DNA of 64,000 bases from Phytomonospora endophytica. Its GTDB lineage: Bacteria; Actinomycetota; Actinomycetes; Mycobacteriales; Micromonosporaceae. Of the stretch, positions 7,706-15,950 are shown piece by piece (position 1 is the first letter of the stretch; each line of letters begins with the position of its first letter). The stretch is taken from positions 15,367 through 79,366 of the forward strand of contig NZ_JACHGT010000019.1 of NCBI RefSeq assembly GCF_014202425.1. The letters are read 5' to 3'. The notes under the pieces were generated by a model that saw nothing but the letters and a program-made list of their open reading frames with translations, had not been told where the DNA came from and searched no databases. The position numbers and the translations under genes are program-made.

Positions 7706-8641
7706 ATGACGCGATTCCATCTGCCGCGACACATCGGACGGGCACTCGCGACCGGGGCACTCGTGCTCGCCGCGACCGCCATCGGCGCCCCCTCGGCCGC
7801 CGCGTCCGTGGAGTGCGACCCCGCAGGGTCGGCGGCGGCACGGGTGACGCCCGACGCGGGCACCATCGTCGACGGCGGTGAGGTGACCCCGGCCCAGGCG
7901 GCGGCCCGTGAGGACGACCTCAAGGCCAGGCTCGACGCGCAGGGGCGCGGTCCGGGCCACTTCGACTTCGACGTGATCGTCACCGTCCCGGTCGCCTTCC
8001 ACGTCGTCACCACCGAGAACGGTGAGGGCGACGTCTCCGACGACCTCATCGCCGCGCAGATCGATGTGCTCAACAACGCCTACTCCGCGGGTGCGGGCGG
8101 TTTCCCGACCGTCTTCCGCTTCGAGTTGACCGACGTCACCCACACCGCCGACGACGACTGGTACGGCGTCGAGCCCGACTCCAGCGCCGAGAAGGACATG
8201 AAGTCGGCGCTCCACCAGGGCGGCATGGAGACCCTCAACCTCTACTCCGCGGGCATCGGCGGCGGCCTCCTCGGCTGGGCGACCTTCCCCTCGGACGAGA
8301 AGGGCGACCAGGACGGCGTGGTCATGCTCAACGGGTCCATGCCCGGCAACGGCCCCGGCCCCTACAACGAAGGCGACACCGCCACCCACGAGGTCGGCCA
8401 CTGGCTCGGGCTCTACCACACCTTCCAGGGCGGATGCGGTGGTCGCGGTGACGAGGTCGCCGACACCCCCGCCGAGGCCGAGCCGCAGTTCGAGTGCAAC
8501 GACCGCGACTCCTGCCCCGGCAAGTGGGGCGAGGACCCGTTCCACAACTACATGGACTACGGAACCGACGCGTGCATGACCGAGTTCACCGCCGGGCAGT
8601 CGGTCCGGATGATCAAGTTCTGGCTCGCCTACCGCGAGTGA
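7706..8641 (+). CDS. Secreted M43-family zinc metalloprotease
   Basis: A 311-residue exported protease of the pregnancy-associated plasma protein A (M43, metzincin) type. A signal peptide spans about residues 1-32, ending near APSAAAS. The mature part has the extended zinc site [11 protein letters not shown] with three His ligands and catalytic Glu, followed by the Met-turn in [11 protein letters not shown]. Several cysteines in the C-terminal third ([20 protein letters not shown]) suggest disulfides outside the cell. The ATG at 7706 has a GAGGAG ribosome site; the frame is open further upstream but homology and signal peptide fix this start. It is a single gene, ended by the hairpin at 8658-8693. 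Confidence 0.9.
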   Translation: MTRFHLPRHIGRALATGALVLAATAIGAPSAAASVECDPAGSAAARVTPDAGTIVDGGEVTPAQAAAREDDLKARLDAQGRGPGHFDFDVIVTVPVAFHVVTTENGEGDVSDDLIAAQIDVLNNAYSAGAGGFPTVFRFELTDVTHTADDDWYGVEPDSSAEKDMKSALHQGGMETLNLYSAGIGGGLLGWATFPSDEKGDQDGVVMLNGSMPGNGPGPYNEGDTATHEVGHWLGLYHTFQGGCGGRGDEVADTPAEAEPQFECNDRDSCPGKWGEDPFHNYMDYGTDACMTEFTAGQSVRMIKFWLAYRE

Positions 8642-8657
8642 CGCCTCCATAGCAAAG

Positions 8658-8693
8658 CCGGAACGGCCGCACCCCATGGTGCGGCCGTTCCGG
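8658..8693 (+). terminator. Perfect 16-bp hairpin after the M43 protease gene
   Basis: Arms of 16 bases (CCGGAACGGCCGCACC and its complement) flank a CCAT loop, directly after the protease stop. There is no T-run, as is common in high-GC actinomycetes. dcd starts 30 bases further on. Confidence 0.75.
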
Positions 8694-8723
8694 CGTTCCG
8701 GGCGCTCGGTTATGGTCCGGAGC

Positions 8724-9302
8724 ATGCTGTTGTCTGACCGGGACCTCACCGCCGCCGTCAAGGCGGGTCGCCTCGGGCTCGAACCCTTCGAGCCGACCCT
8801 GATCCAGCCCGCGTCGGTTGACGTGCGCCTCGACCGCTGGTTCCGGGTGTTCAACAACTCGAAGTACACCCACATCGACCCCTCGGTCCAGCAGGACGAC
8901 CTGACCTCGCTGGTCGAGATCGCCGAAGGCGAGCCCTTCGTGCTGCACCCCGGCGAGTTCGTGCTCGGGTCCACGCTGGAGACCGTGAGTCTCGCCGACG
9001 ACCTGGCCGCGCGTCTCGACGGCAAGTCGAGTCTCGGCCGCCTGGGCCTGCTGACGCACTCGACCGCGGGTTTCATCGACCCGGGCTTCTCGGGCCACGT
9101 GACGCTCGAACTGTCCAACGTGGCCAACCTGCCGATCACGTTGTGGCCGGGCATGAAGATCGGCCAGTTGTGCATCTTCGGCCTGTCCTCGCCGGCCGAT
9201 CACCCCTACGGCTCCGCGGTCTACGGGTCGCGGTACCAGGGGCAGCGCGGGCCGACGCCGAGCCGGGCGTGGCTGAACTGGCGGACCTGGCCGACGGCTT
9301 AG
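8724..9302 (+). CDS. dcd: dCTP deaminase, bifunctional dCTP deaminase/dUTPase type
   Basis: A 192-residue cytosolic trimeric enzyme that converts dCTP to dUMP in pyrimidine nucleotide metabolism. Visible motifs are [24 protein letters not shown] and the catalytic Glu in [12 protein letters not shown], followed by PGMKIGQLC. The sequence is very close to the mycobacterial enzyme, where deaminase and dUTPase activities are combined. Length fits the family when starting at the ATG at 8724; upstream in-frame codons run into the terminator hairpin. It converges with the GlxA-type regulator, the two stop codons overlapping by four bases. Confidence 0.96.
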   Translation: MLLSDRDLTAAVKAGRLGLEPFEPTLIQPASVDVRLDRWFRVFNNSKYTHIDPSVQQDDLTSLVEIAEGEPFVLHPGEFVLGSTLETVSLADDLAARLDGKSSLGRLGLLTHSTAGFIDPGFSGHVTLELSNVANLPITLWPGMKIGQLCIFGLSSPADHPYGSAVYGSRYQGQRGPTPSRAWLNWRTWPTA

Positions 9303-10282
9303 GTTTCCCGCGGTTTCCTCAGGAACCGCCGCCGGTACCGCGTGGGCGTCAGCCCGGTTTCCCGCCTCATCAGCGTCCGCAGGTTCGCGGCCGTACCGAG
9401 TCCGCTGCGCCGGGCGACGGTGTCGACGCTCGCCTCCCCGAGTTCGAGGAAACGGCACGCGTAGGCGACCCGTTCGGCGGTCAGCCAGCGCAGTGGTGTC
9501 GTCCCCAGTTGTGCCTGGAAGCGGCGGTGCAGTGTGGCCGGGCTGACCGAGGCGTGTGCCGCCATGGCCGCGATGGTCAGCGGCCCGTCGAGCCGTTCGC
9601 GGATCCAGGCCAGGACGGGTTCGAGGGACTCGTCGGCGGTCTTCGGGACCGGCCGCTCCACGAACTGGCGCTGACCGCCGTCGCGCCCGGCGGCGAAGAC
9701 CAGCCGGCGGCTGACCGCGTTGGCGATCTCGGCGCCGTGGTCGCGGCGGACGATGTAGAGGCCGAGGTCGAGTGCGGCGGCGCTGCCCGCGGCGGTCAGG
9801 ATGTCGCCGTCGTCGACGAACAGCACGTCGGTCTCCAGCCGCACCGAGGGAAACCTCGCCCGGAACGCCGCCGACCACTGCCAGTGCGCCGTCGCGCGGC
9901 GTCCGTCGAGCACCCCCGCCTCGGCCAGGGTGAAGGCGCCGCTGCAGAAGCCGACCAGCCGTGCTCCCCGCGCGTGCGCCGCCCGGATCGCGCGCAGGAC
10001 GGCGGCCCGGCGGGGCACCTCGACGTCCGGCCGGTTCGGCACGATCAGCGTGTCCGCCTCCTCGGCCGCCGCCAGGCCCTCCACGCCGGTGAGCGTGAAG
10101 AAGCCGTCGCGCATGACCGTGCGCGGCCGCGGCGAGCACAGCCGGAAGTCGTACAGCTCGCGCCCGATCTCGGGACGGCGCAGCCCGAAGACCTCGGTGG
10201 CGCATCCGAGTTCGAAGGGGTTGGAGTTCTCGTCGACGATGACGACAACTCGGTGGAGCCGTTGCGAGGATCCTTGCGACAT
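9299..10282 (-). CDS. GlxA-family transcriptional regulator (DJ-1/PfpI plus AraC)
   Basis: A 327-residue cytosolic regulator. Residues about 10-180 form a DJ-1/PfpI-like domain, with the nucleophile-elbow Cys in [17 protein letters not shown]. Residues about 220-315 form an AraC-type double helix-turn-helix ([19 protein letters not shown] and [20 protein letters not shown]). Such proteins are usually activators of catabolic genes with an unknown ligand. It diverges from the cupin gene with only 51 bases between start codons, so it may control that gene. Confidence 0.9.
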   Translation of the reverse strand: MSQGSSQRLHRVVVIVDENSNPFELGCATEVFGLRRPEIGRELYDFRLCSPRPRTVMRDGFFTLTGVEGLAAAEEADTLIVPNRPDVEVPRRAAVLRAIRAAHARGARLVGFCSGAFTLAEAGVLDGRRATAHWQWSAAFRARFPSVRLETDVLFVDDGDILTAAGSAAALDLGLYIVRRDHGAEIANAVSRRLVFAAGRDGGQRQFVERPVPKTADESLEPVLAWIRERLDGPLTIAAMAAHASVSPATLHRRFQAQLGTTPLRWLTAERVAYACRFLELGEASVDTVARRSGLGTAANLRTLMRRETGLTPTRYRRRFLRKPRET

Positions 10283-10333
10283 GCGCTATTCCTAGCACTC
10301 GCGCGACCCTCCGTCGATCGCCAGACTTGAGCC

Positions 10334-10726
10334 ATGAGCAGTGCACCGATCGCCCTCGCCGACGCCCTGGCCTCCTTCGACGCCCTGTGGAGCCCGCGCA
10401 TCGTCACGCGCGTCAACGACTACGACGTGCGTGTCGCGAAGGTCGAAGGCGACCACATCTGGCACGTCCACGAGGACACCGACGAGTTCTTCCTGGTGCT
10501 CGACGGCGAGTTGAGCATCGGCCTGCGCGACTCCGGTGGCGAGCGGTCGGTGTCGCTGCCGAAGGGCTCGGTGTTCACGGTGCCGCGGGGTGTCGAGCAC
10601 CGTCCCTCCGCGCCCGGTGGCGCAAAGATCCTCATGTTCGAGCCTTCGGGGACCTCGACCGTCGGCGACCGCCACGACGACGTACCGGCGCATGTGGACG
10701 TCACCGTGGGCCGGCCGCTCGGCTGA
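10334..10726 (+). CDS. Small single-domain cupin protein
   Basis: A 130-residue protein with one cupin beta-barrel. Metal-binding cupin motif 1 reads HVHEDTDEFFLVLDGEL and motif 2 lies in VPRGVEHRPSAPGG. The enzymatic role is not known for this subgroup; such proteins often act as isomerases, dioxygenases or sensors of small molecules. It is transcribed divergently from the GlxA-type regulator and stands alone. Confidence 0.8.
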   Translation: MSSAPIALADALASFDALWSPRIVTRVNDYDVRVAKVEGDHIWHVHEDTDEFFLVLDGELSIGLRDSGGERSVSLPKGSVFTVPRGVEHRPSAPGGAKILMFEPSGTSTVGDRHDDVPAHVDVTVGRPLG

Positions 10727-10794
10727 CGCCTCTTGATCAGGCCTAATACCTCCAAATGGGACCAAAATCACGCATAGCGGTTTAGCCTCCGGCT

Positions 10795-11625
10795 ATGGAC
10801 ATTTCACAGAGCTTCCAGAACGCACTGGACGCGGTCGTCGCGTTCATCCCACGCGCGCTCGCGTTCCTCGCGATCCTGGTCATCGGCTACATCGTCGCCA
10901 GGATCCTGCGCACGGTCGCCGTCAAGCTGCTGTCGAAAGTGGGCTTCGACCGCGTCGCCGAGCGCGGTGGCCTGCGCAAGTTCACCGGCCGCTACACCGC
11001 GAGCGGCCTGGTCGGGATGATCGTCTTCTACGCGATCATGCTGTTCACCCTCCAGCTGGCCTTTGGCGCCTTCGGCAACAACCCGGTGAGCGACCTGCTC
11101 AACGCGATCGTCGCCTGGCTGCCGCAGCTGTTCATCGCGCTGGTGATCATGGTCGTCGCGATGGCCGTGGCCAACGTGGTCTACGACCTCGTGTCCAACA
11201 TGCTCGCCTCGGTCTCCTACGGCCGGACGGTCGCCGCGATCGCGCGGATCGCCATCGTGGTCATCGCCGCGATCGCCGCGCTCAACCAGATCGGCATCGG
11301 CAACGCGGTGACGATGCCCCTGTTCATCACGGCCCTGGCGATCATCGCCGGTGTCGCGATCGTCGGTCTCGGCGGCGGCCTGATCATGCCGATGCGGGAG
11401 CGCTGGGAGCGGGTCCTCGGACGTGTCGAGGCGGAGTCGGCGAGCCTGAAGGCGGCCGTGTCCGACCAGCAGGGCACGCCCCAGTTCGGGCAAGGCGCCT
11501 ACCAGTCGCAGCAGTACGGCACCGACCAGCAGTCGGCCGCGCAGGACGCCGCACGTCGCGCGGAGGCCGAGACGGCCGGGCGGGTGCCGCCGCCGGACAC
11601 CGGCGAGTACGGCGCGCACCAGTAG
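10795..11625 (+). CDS. Conserved TM-helix (CmpX / MscS-related) membrane protein
   Basis: A 276-residue integral membrane protein with about five hydrophobic helices in the first 200 residues, including repeated TM-helix units (FLAILVIGYIVARILR and LFIALVIMVVAMAVANVVYD). This pattern matches the conserved TM-helix family related to mechanosensitive channels, but the beta domain of MscS is absent. Glycine-rich VAIVGLGGGL closes the membrane part. The last 70 residues are a hydrophilic Gln/Ala-rich tail, probably cytoplasmic. It stands alone and is followed by a strong terminator. Confidence 0.75.
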   Translation: MDISQSFQNALDAVVAFIPRALAFLAILVIGYIVARILRTVAVKLLSKVGFDRVAERGGLRKFTGRYTASGLVGMIVFYAIMLFTLQLAFGAFGNNPVSDLLNAIVAWLPQLFIALVIMVVAMAVANVVYDLVSNMLASVSYGRTVAAIARIAIVVIAAIAALNQIGIGNAVTMPLFITALAIIAGVAIVGLGGGLIMPMRERWERVLGRVEAESASLKAAVSDQQGTPQFGQGAYQSQQYGTDQQSAAQDAARRAEAETAGRVPPPDTGEYGAHQ

Positions 11626-11644
11626 GACCTGTGGGATGAGGAAG

Positions 11645-11680
11645 GCCGAAGCCGCCCGGGGAGACCCGGGCGGCTTCGGC
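11645..11680 (+). terminator. Strong hairpin between the membrane protein and apt
   Basis: A 16-base stem GCCGAAGCCGCCCGGG with its exact complement and a GAGA loop. It lies just after the stop of the membrane protein and could also stop apt transcripts from the other strand. Confidence 0.8.
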
Positions 11681-11783
11681 GTTCGCGCTCAGAAGCCGCC
11701 GGGCGGGCACGGCGTCACGCGCGGCCGGTCGGTGCACTACTCGCGGCCCCCGTCGGCGACCAGCTCATCGCCGCCTCGGGGAC

Positions 11784-12296
11784 CTAGTACGTGATCAGGG
11801 AAACCGTCCGGTACCCGTCGAGGGCCTTCGGCGCCCCCAGGCCGGTGAACTCGATGACCGCCGCGCAGGCCGCGACCGACGCGCCGAGCCGCTCCACGAG
11901 CCGGCACCCGGCGAGCATGCTCCCGCCCGTGGCGATCACGTCGTCGACGAGCAGCACCGACTCGCCGGGCTTGAGCGCGTCGTCGTGGATCTCGACCGTC
12001 TCGACCCCGTACTCGCCCTGGTAGCTCTCGGTCAGGCGGGCGCGCGGGAGTTTCCCGGCCTTGCGGATCGGCACCAGCGGCAGCGCCAGCTTGTAGGCCA
12101 GCGGCGCGGCCCACAGGAAACCTCGCGCGTCGAAGGCGGCGATCCGGTCGAAGGGCACGCCCTCGACGGCCGCGGCCAGGCCGTCCACGGACGCGGCGAA
12201 GGCCTCCGGGTCGGCGAGCAGCGGGGTGATGTCCTTGAAGGCGACGCCGGGGATGGGGAAGTCGGCGACGGGTGCGATGTACTGGCTCAGGTCCAC
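11784..12296 (-). CDS. apt: Adenine phosphoribosyltransferase
   Basis: A 170-residue cytosolic purine-salvage enzyme making AMP from adenine and PRPP. Family features are the N-terminal DFPIPGVAFKDITPLL, ARGFLWAAP, VPIRKAGKLPR and the PRPP loop VLLVDDVIATGGS. Two GTG starts are possible. The GTG at 12296 fits the usual family start; the one at 12338 adds 14 residues that do not look conserved. The gene is monocistronic in this window. In actinomycetes apt often sits near relA; that neighbour is not seen here. Confidence 0.93.
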   Translation of the reverse strand: MDLSQYIAPVADFPIPGVAFKDITPLLADPEAFAASVDGLAAAVEGVPFDRIAAFDARGFLWAAPLAYKLALPLVPIRKAGKLPRARLTESYQGEYGVETVEIHDDALKPGESVLLVDDVIATGGSMLAGCRLVERLGASVAACAAVIEFTGLGAPKALDGYRTVSLITY

Positions 12297-12644
12297 GCCG
12301 ACAGCGTATGACCCCGCGTGCGGTCTCTTAAATCGCACCTAAATCCCTGTCGGGCGGACCCGGCCGGATGCCACGATTCGGGTGGCCCAACAGGCCCGAA
12401 AAGCCCGGAAAACTACCGATGGGTAACCCCTGTCGAGCAGTCGAAACAGTTCAGTCCATTGTGGATCACAGGGCCTCCGCCGGGTGTCCCCGGAAACGTG
12501 AATCCGTCACCGGTAGCATCGGCGGCGGCACAGACGTGATCTCGTCAGGATCTTCCCGTGAAGCACGGGTCGCCGAGGACCCCCTCGAACCACCGCCCTC
12601 GACGTTCCGCGCGCATCCTGCCCCCGTCGGAGAAAGCAGGCGAC
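12297..12644. other. Divergent intergenic region, apt / glbN
   Basis: About 350 bases without a supported gene, holding the promoters of apt (leftward) and the globin operon (rightward). A dyad CCCGTG-AAG-CACGGG lies at 12555-12569, 76 bases before the globin start, and could bind a regulator. I cannot recognise a known nitric-oxide regulator site. Confidence 0.4.
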
Positions 12645-13025
12645 ATGACTGCCGAAGCCCCCTCTCACTACGACCGACTCGGTGGAGCCCCCACGATCAA
12701 GGAGGCCGTGGACCGTTTCTACGTCCGTCTCCTCGACGACGCCGAGCTCGCGCACTACTTCGTCGACACCGACGTCGCACAGCTCAAGCGCCACCAGGTG
12801 CTGCTGCTCTCGCAGGTCCTCGGCGGCCCCACCGAGTACAGCGGCCGCGAACTGTCGGCCGCCCACCGCGGTCTGGCCATCACCGAGGCGCACTACGACA
12901 AGGTCGGCGCGCACCTGCTGGGTGTCCTCGCCGAGATGGGCGCGCCGGCCGACATCGCCGACGCGGTCGCGCAGACCCTCAAGGCAGTCCGCGACGACAT
13001 CGTGGACCCGGCCGCGGGATCCTGA
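12645..13025 (+). CDS. glbN: Group I truncated haemoglobin (trHbN)
   Basis: A 126-residue truncated globin of the N type, binding haem in the cytosol and, in mycobacteria, oxidising nitric oxide to nitrate. Conserved parts are YDRLGGAPTIKEAVDRFY with Tyr at position B10, the proximal His in SAAHRGLAIT, and the glycine turns needed for the 2-over-2 fold. The ATG at 12645 is the last candidate before the homology; the frame is open upstream but unrelated. The flavohaemoprotein gene starts on the base after its stop codon, so both are made from one transcript. Confidence 0.93.
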   Translation: MTAEAPSHYDRLGGAPTIKEAVDRFYVRLLDDAELAHYFVDTDVAQLKRHQVLLLSQVLGGPTEYSGRELSAAHRGLAITEAHYDKVGAHLLGVLAEMGAPADIADAVAQTLKAVRDDIVDPAAGS

Positions 13026-14162
13026 GTGGTCGACGCGGCACGACTGAAGTGGAGCTGGGGCGAGGTCGCCGGATACGGCGACCAGGTCCCGCTCTTCTTC
13101 TACTCCACGTTGTTCCTGGAGCACCCCGAGACGCGGGAGATGTTCCCGATCAGCATGGCCGCCCAGCGCGACCGGCTGGTCACCGCGCTCGGGCGGATCG
13201 TCAGCGACGTCGACAACGTCGACGAGCTCGTCCCCTTCCTCCAGCAGCTCGGCCGGGACCATCGCAAGTTCGCCGTCCTGGACGGCCACTACCCGGCCGT
13301 CGGGTCGGCGCTGCTGGCCACCCTTGAGCACTTCCTGGGCGGCGACTGGACCCCTGACCTGGCCGCCGACTGGGAGGCCGCGTACGGGATCGTCGCGCAG
13401 GTCATGTCCGAGGCGGCGAACGACTCCGCGAAGGAGTCGCCCGCCTGGTGGGAGGCCGAGGTCGTCGCGCACGAGCGGCGCACCATCGACCTCGCCGTCC
13501 TGCGCGTCGCCCCGCACGAGCGCCTCGCGTACGTGCCGGGGCAGTCGCTGACGATCGAGCACCCGAACCGCCCGCGCATGTGGCGGCAGTACTCCCCGGC
13601 GAACGCGCCAAGGGAGGACGGCACCATCGACTTCCACGTGCGCATGGCCGACGCCGGGCAGGTCAGCCCGGCGCTCGTCGAGCTGACCCAGCCCGGCGAC
13701 ACCCTGTGCATAGGCCCGCCCATGGGTACGGGCCTGTGCCTGCCCGACACGCCGCCGCGGCACGTCCTCATGCTCGCCGGGGGCACCGGCCTCGCCCCCT
13801 TGAAGGCGATCGCCGAGCAGATCGCGGCCGACTACGACGGTCGGCAGGTCTACCTGTACTGGGGCGCGCGGCACCACCGCGACCTCTACGACCTGCCCGC
13901 GCTGCGCGACTTCGCCGGGCGGCACGACTGGTTCCACATCGTGCCCAGCGTCGCCGAGGGCGAGCAGACCCAGACGGTCCACAAGGGAAACCCCGTGGGC
14001 ATCGCGTTGCGGCAGGCCCGGTGGCTGGAGTGCGACGTGTTCGTCTGCGGCCCGCCCGGAATGGTCGCCACGAGCGTGTCGGCGCTCGCGCACGCCGGTG
14101 TGCCCGAGCGTCAGATCCACCGCGAAGAGTTCAACGGCACAGGTGAGGAGGCGCCGGCATGA
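13026..14162 (+). CDS. Flavohaemoprotein-like oxidoreductase (globin plus FAD/NAD reductase)
   Basis: A 378-residue fusion of a globin domain (about 1-135, including FYSTLFLEHPETREMFP and HYPAVGSALL), an FAD-binding domain (RMWRQYSPANAP) and a NAD-binding domain (LMLAGGTGLAPLKAI, VFVCGPPGM). Such proteins act as nitric oxide dioxygenases or reduce partner globins. The start is a GTG directly abutting the glbN stop, implying coupled translation. Together with trHbN this makes a compact nitrosative-stress unit; the reductase part may feed electrons to trHbN. The first helix of the globin domain looks slightly short compared with Hmp. Confidence 0.88.
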   Translation: MVDAARLKWSWGEVAGYGDQVPLFFYSTLFLEHPETREMFPISMAAQRDRLVTALGRIVSDVDNVDELVPFLQQLGRDHRKFAVLDGHYPAVGSALLATLEHFLGGDWTPDLAADWEAAYGIVAQVMSEAANDSAKESPAWWEAEVVAHERRTIDLAVLRVAPHERLAYVPGQSLTIEHPNRPRMWRQYSPANAPREDGTIDFHVRMADAGQVSPALVELTQPGDTLCIGPPMGTGLCLPDTPPRHVLMLAGGTGLAPLKAIAEQIAADYDGRQVYLYWGARHHRDLYDLPALRDFAGRHDWFHIVPSVAEGEQTQTVHKGNPVGIALRQARWLECDVFVCGPPGMVATSVSALAHAGVPERQIHREEFNGTGEEAPA

Positions 14163-14812
14163 CCGGTGACGACGCCAGGGCGCCGCAGGGCCACAGTCTC
14201 AGCCCCGACAAGGTGCGGCACACCGAGTTCAACCGCACCACCCTGGGCAGACGCGGGTACAACACCGAGGAGGTCGACCGTTTCCTCAACCGCCTCGCCG
14301 AGGAGCTCGCCGCCCGCGACGCCCGTGAGGCGCGGTTGCGGGTCGAGGCCGAGAAGGTCAAGGGCGCGCTGAAGGACTGGCAGAGCGCCAACGCGCGCGG
14401 CCACGTCCCGACGGTCGCGCCGACCCGGCCGACGGCCGAGGCGGTCAACCTCCTCTCACAGGCGCAGCAGCAGGCCGACTCCTACATCGCGCAGGCCCAG
14501 GACTACTGCCGTCAGCTGATCTTCCAGGCGCGGGGGCAGGCCGACACGGTCCTGCGCACCGCCCAGTCGCACGCCGAGGCCGCCGCCGCGCAGGCCGCGC
14601 AGGCCCTCGACCAGCAGACCTCGCCGGAGGAGCTGGAGGAGATCGAGGCGCGGCTGTCGCGCACGCGGGCCTTCCTGGACGCGATCGGGACGGTCGAGGC
14701 ACAGCTGAAGACCGCGCGGGAAACCCTCGCGGTCGAGGTCGACCGGCTCACCGGTAGCGGCCGCGACCAGGTCGGCGGCCGCTACGACGGCGGGCGTTTA
14801 GGACGCTGGTGA
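14159..14812 (+). CDS. DivIVA-domain coiled-coil protein
   Basis: A 217-residue protein with an N-terminal DivIVA-type segment (TEFNRTTLGRRGYNTEEVDRF) followed by a long Ala/Gln/Glu-rich coiled coil at about 45-200. DivIVA proteins bind curved membrane and organise polar growth and division in actinomycetes. It begins with an ATG overlapping the flavohaemoprotein stop by four bases, so it belongs to the globin operon. It is smaller than the essential DivIVA/Wag31 and lacks the long C-terminal part. Its link to haem proteins is unexplained. Confidence 0.8.
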   Translation: MTGDDARAPQGHSLSPDKVRHTEFNRTTLGRRGYNTEEVDRFLNRLAEELAARDAREARLRVEAEKVKGALKDWQSANARGHVPTVAPTRPTAEAVNLLSQAQQQADSYIAQAQDYCRQLIFQARGQADTVLRTAQSHAEAAAAQAAQALDQQTSPEELEEIEARLSRTRAFLDAIGTVEAQLKTARETLAVEVDRLTGSGRDQVGGRYDGGRLGRW

Positions 14813-14819
14813 CGCGTAT

Positions 14820-14843
14820 GCCGGACCGACCCCCCGGTCCGGC
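14820..14843. terminator. Bidirectional hairpin between DivIVA-like gene and aldo/keto reductase
   Basis: Arms GCCGGACCG and CGGTCCGGC around a C-rich loop, positioned between two converging genes that end at 14812 and 14844. Confidence 0.65.
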
Positions 14844-15845
14844 TCAGCGCACGTAGCGGGCTTGGACCTCGTACGGGTACACGGCCGGTACGGTGCTCAC
14901 CTCCGTCAACCGTGTCATCTGCGCGGGCGTGAGCACGAAGGTCGTCGCCTCGATGCTGTCGGCCGCGTGCTCCGGTGTCCGTGGCCCGATGATCGGCGCG
15001 GTCACCCCGGGCGTCTGGAGCAGCCACCGCAGCGCGACTTGCGCGGGGCTCCGGTCGGCCTCGCCGGCGATGTCGTGCAGTACGTCGAGGACGGCCCAGG
15101 TGCGCTCGTTGGCGTAGCGGTCCCAGCGTTGCGGCAAACCCTTCTCGGTCGCCTGGGCGACGACGCTGCCGGCGGGCGGGGCGTCCATGCCGCGCCGGAA
15201 ACGGCCCGACAGCCAGCCGCCGCGCAGCGGGCTCCACGGCATCAGGCCGAGGCCCTCGTTGCGGCAGACCGGGAGCAGCTCCCACTCGGTTTCCCGGTCG
15301 AGGAGGTTGTAGAGCGGCTGGAGGGCGCTGTAGCCGGTGATCCCGGCGGCCCGCGCGACCTCGACCGACTTCTGCAGCTGCCAGCCGGTGAGGTTGCTGG
15401 CGCCCAGGTAGCGGACCTTCCCGGCGGTGACGAGCGTGTCGAGGGTGCGGAGGGTCTCCTCCAGCGGGGTCCGGTTGTCCCAGACGTGCGTGTAGTAGAG
15501 GTCGATGTGGTCGGTGCCGAGTCGGCGCAGGCTGGCCTCGACCGCCGACAGGATGTGCTTGCGGCTCAGGCCTCCGTCGTTCGGGCCGGGACCGGTCGGG
15601 CCCCACACCTTCGTGGCGACGACGAAGTCGTCACGGTCGCGTCCGTTGAGCCAGCGGCCGAGGACCGCCTCGGACTCACCGGCGTGGTAGACGTCGGCGG
15701 TGTCGATGAAGGTTCCGCCGGCGTCGGCGAAGGCGTCGAGGATCCGGTGGCTCGCGCGCTCGTCGGCGGGGCCGCCGAAGTGCATCGCGCCGAGGCACAT
15801 GTCGCTGACCTGGAGACCGGACGCGCCGAGATATCGATGTTCCAT
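14844..15845 (-). CDS. Aldo/keto reductase 1
   Basis: A 333-residue NADPH-dependent aldo/keto reductase with a TIM-barrel fold. Catalytic residues of the family are visible: Asp and Tyr in [12 protein letters not shown], Lys in VVATKVWG and His in DLYYTHVWD. The C-terminal NADP site is in [16 protein letters not shown]. The frame is open far upstream, but the ATG at 15845 ([10 protein letters not shown]) is the clear family start. No ribosome site is visible, and the promoter predicted at 15852-15882 would place transcription start at or next to this ATG, so the mRNA may be leaderless. A MerR-type operator sits in that promoter, suggesting induction by an electrophile or oxidant. Confidence 0.92.
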   Translation of the reverse strand: MEHRYLGASGLQVSDMCLGAMHFGGPADERASHRILDAFADAGGTFIDTADVYHAGESEAVLGRWLNGRDRDDFVVATKVWGPTGPGPNDGGLSRKHILSAVEASLRRLGTDHIDLYYTHVWDNRTPLEETLRTLDTLVTAGKVRYLGASNLTGWQLQKSVEVARAAGITGYSALQPLYNLLDRETEWELLPVCRNEGLGLMPWSPLRGGWLSGRFRRGMDAPPAGSVVAQATEKGLPQRWDRYANERTWAVLDVLHDIAGEADRSPAQVALRWLLQTPGVTAPIIGPRTPEHAADSIEATTFVLTPAQMTRLTEVSTVPAVYPYEVQARYVR

Positions 15846-15851
15846 CGCCCG

Positions 15852-15882
15852 ACGGTAAAACCTGGAGGGCACTCCAGCACAA
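15852..15882 (-). promoter_or_regulatory. MerR-type promoter/operator of aldo/keto reductase 1
   Basis: On the minus strand TTGTGC (-35, 15877-15882) and TACCGT (-10, 15852-15857) are separated by 19 bases, the overlong spacing typical of MerR-family promoters. The spacer carries the dyad CTGGAG-TGCC-CTCCAG (15862-15877). The same arrangement occurs at 45708-45738 before the second aldo/keto reductase. Confidence 0.75.
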
Positions 15883-15950
15883 GGCCGGCGCGCGTCGTCC
15901 ACTGTGTACTCTCGGTGGGGTTTCCCGCCCAGAGACATCGAGGACCCCCG

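Noticed and set aside
12507-14120. 537-residue minus-strand frame over the globin operon
   Set aside because: It mirrors two strong plus-strand genes and shows no domain.
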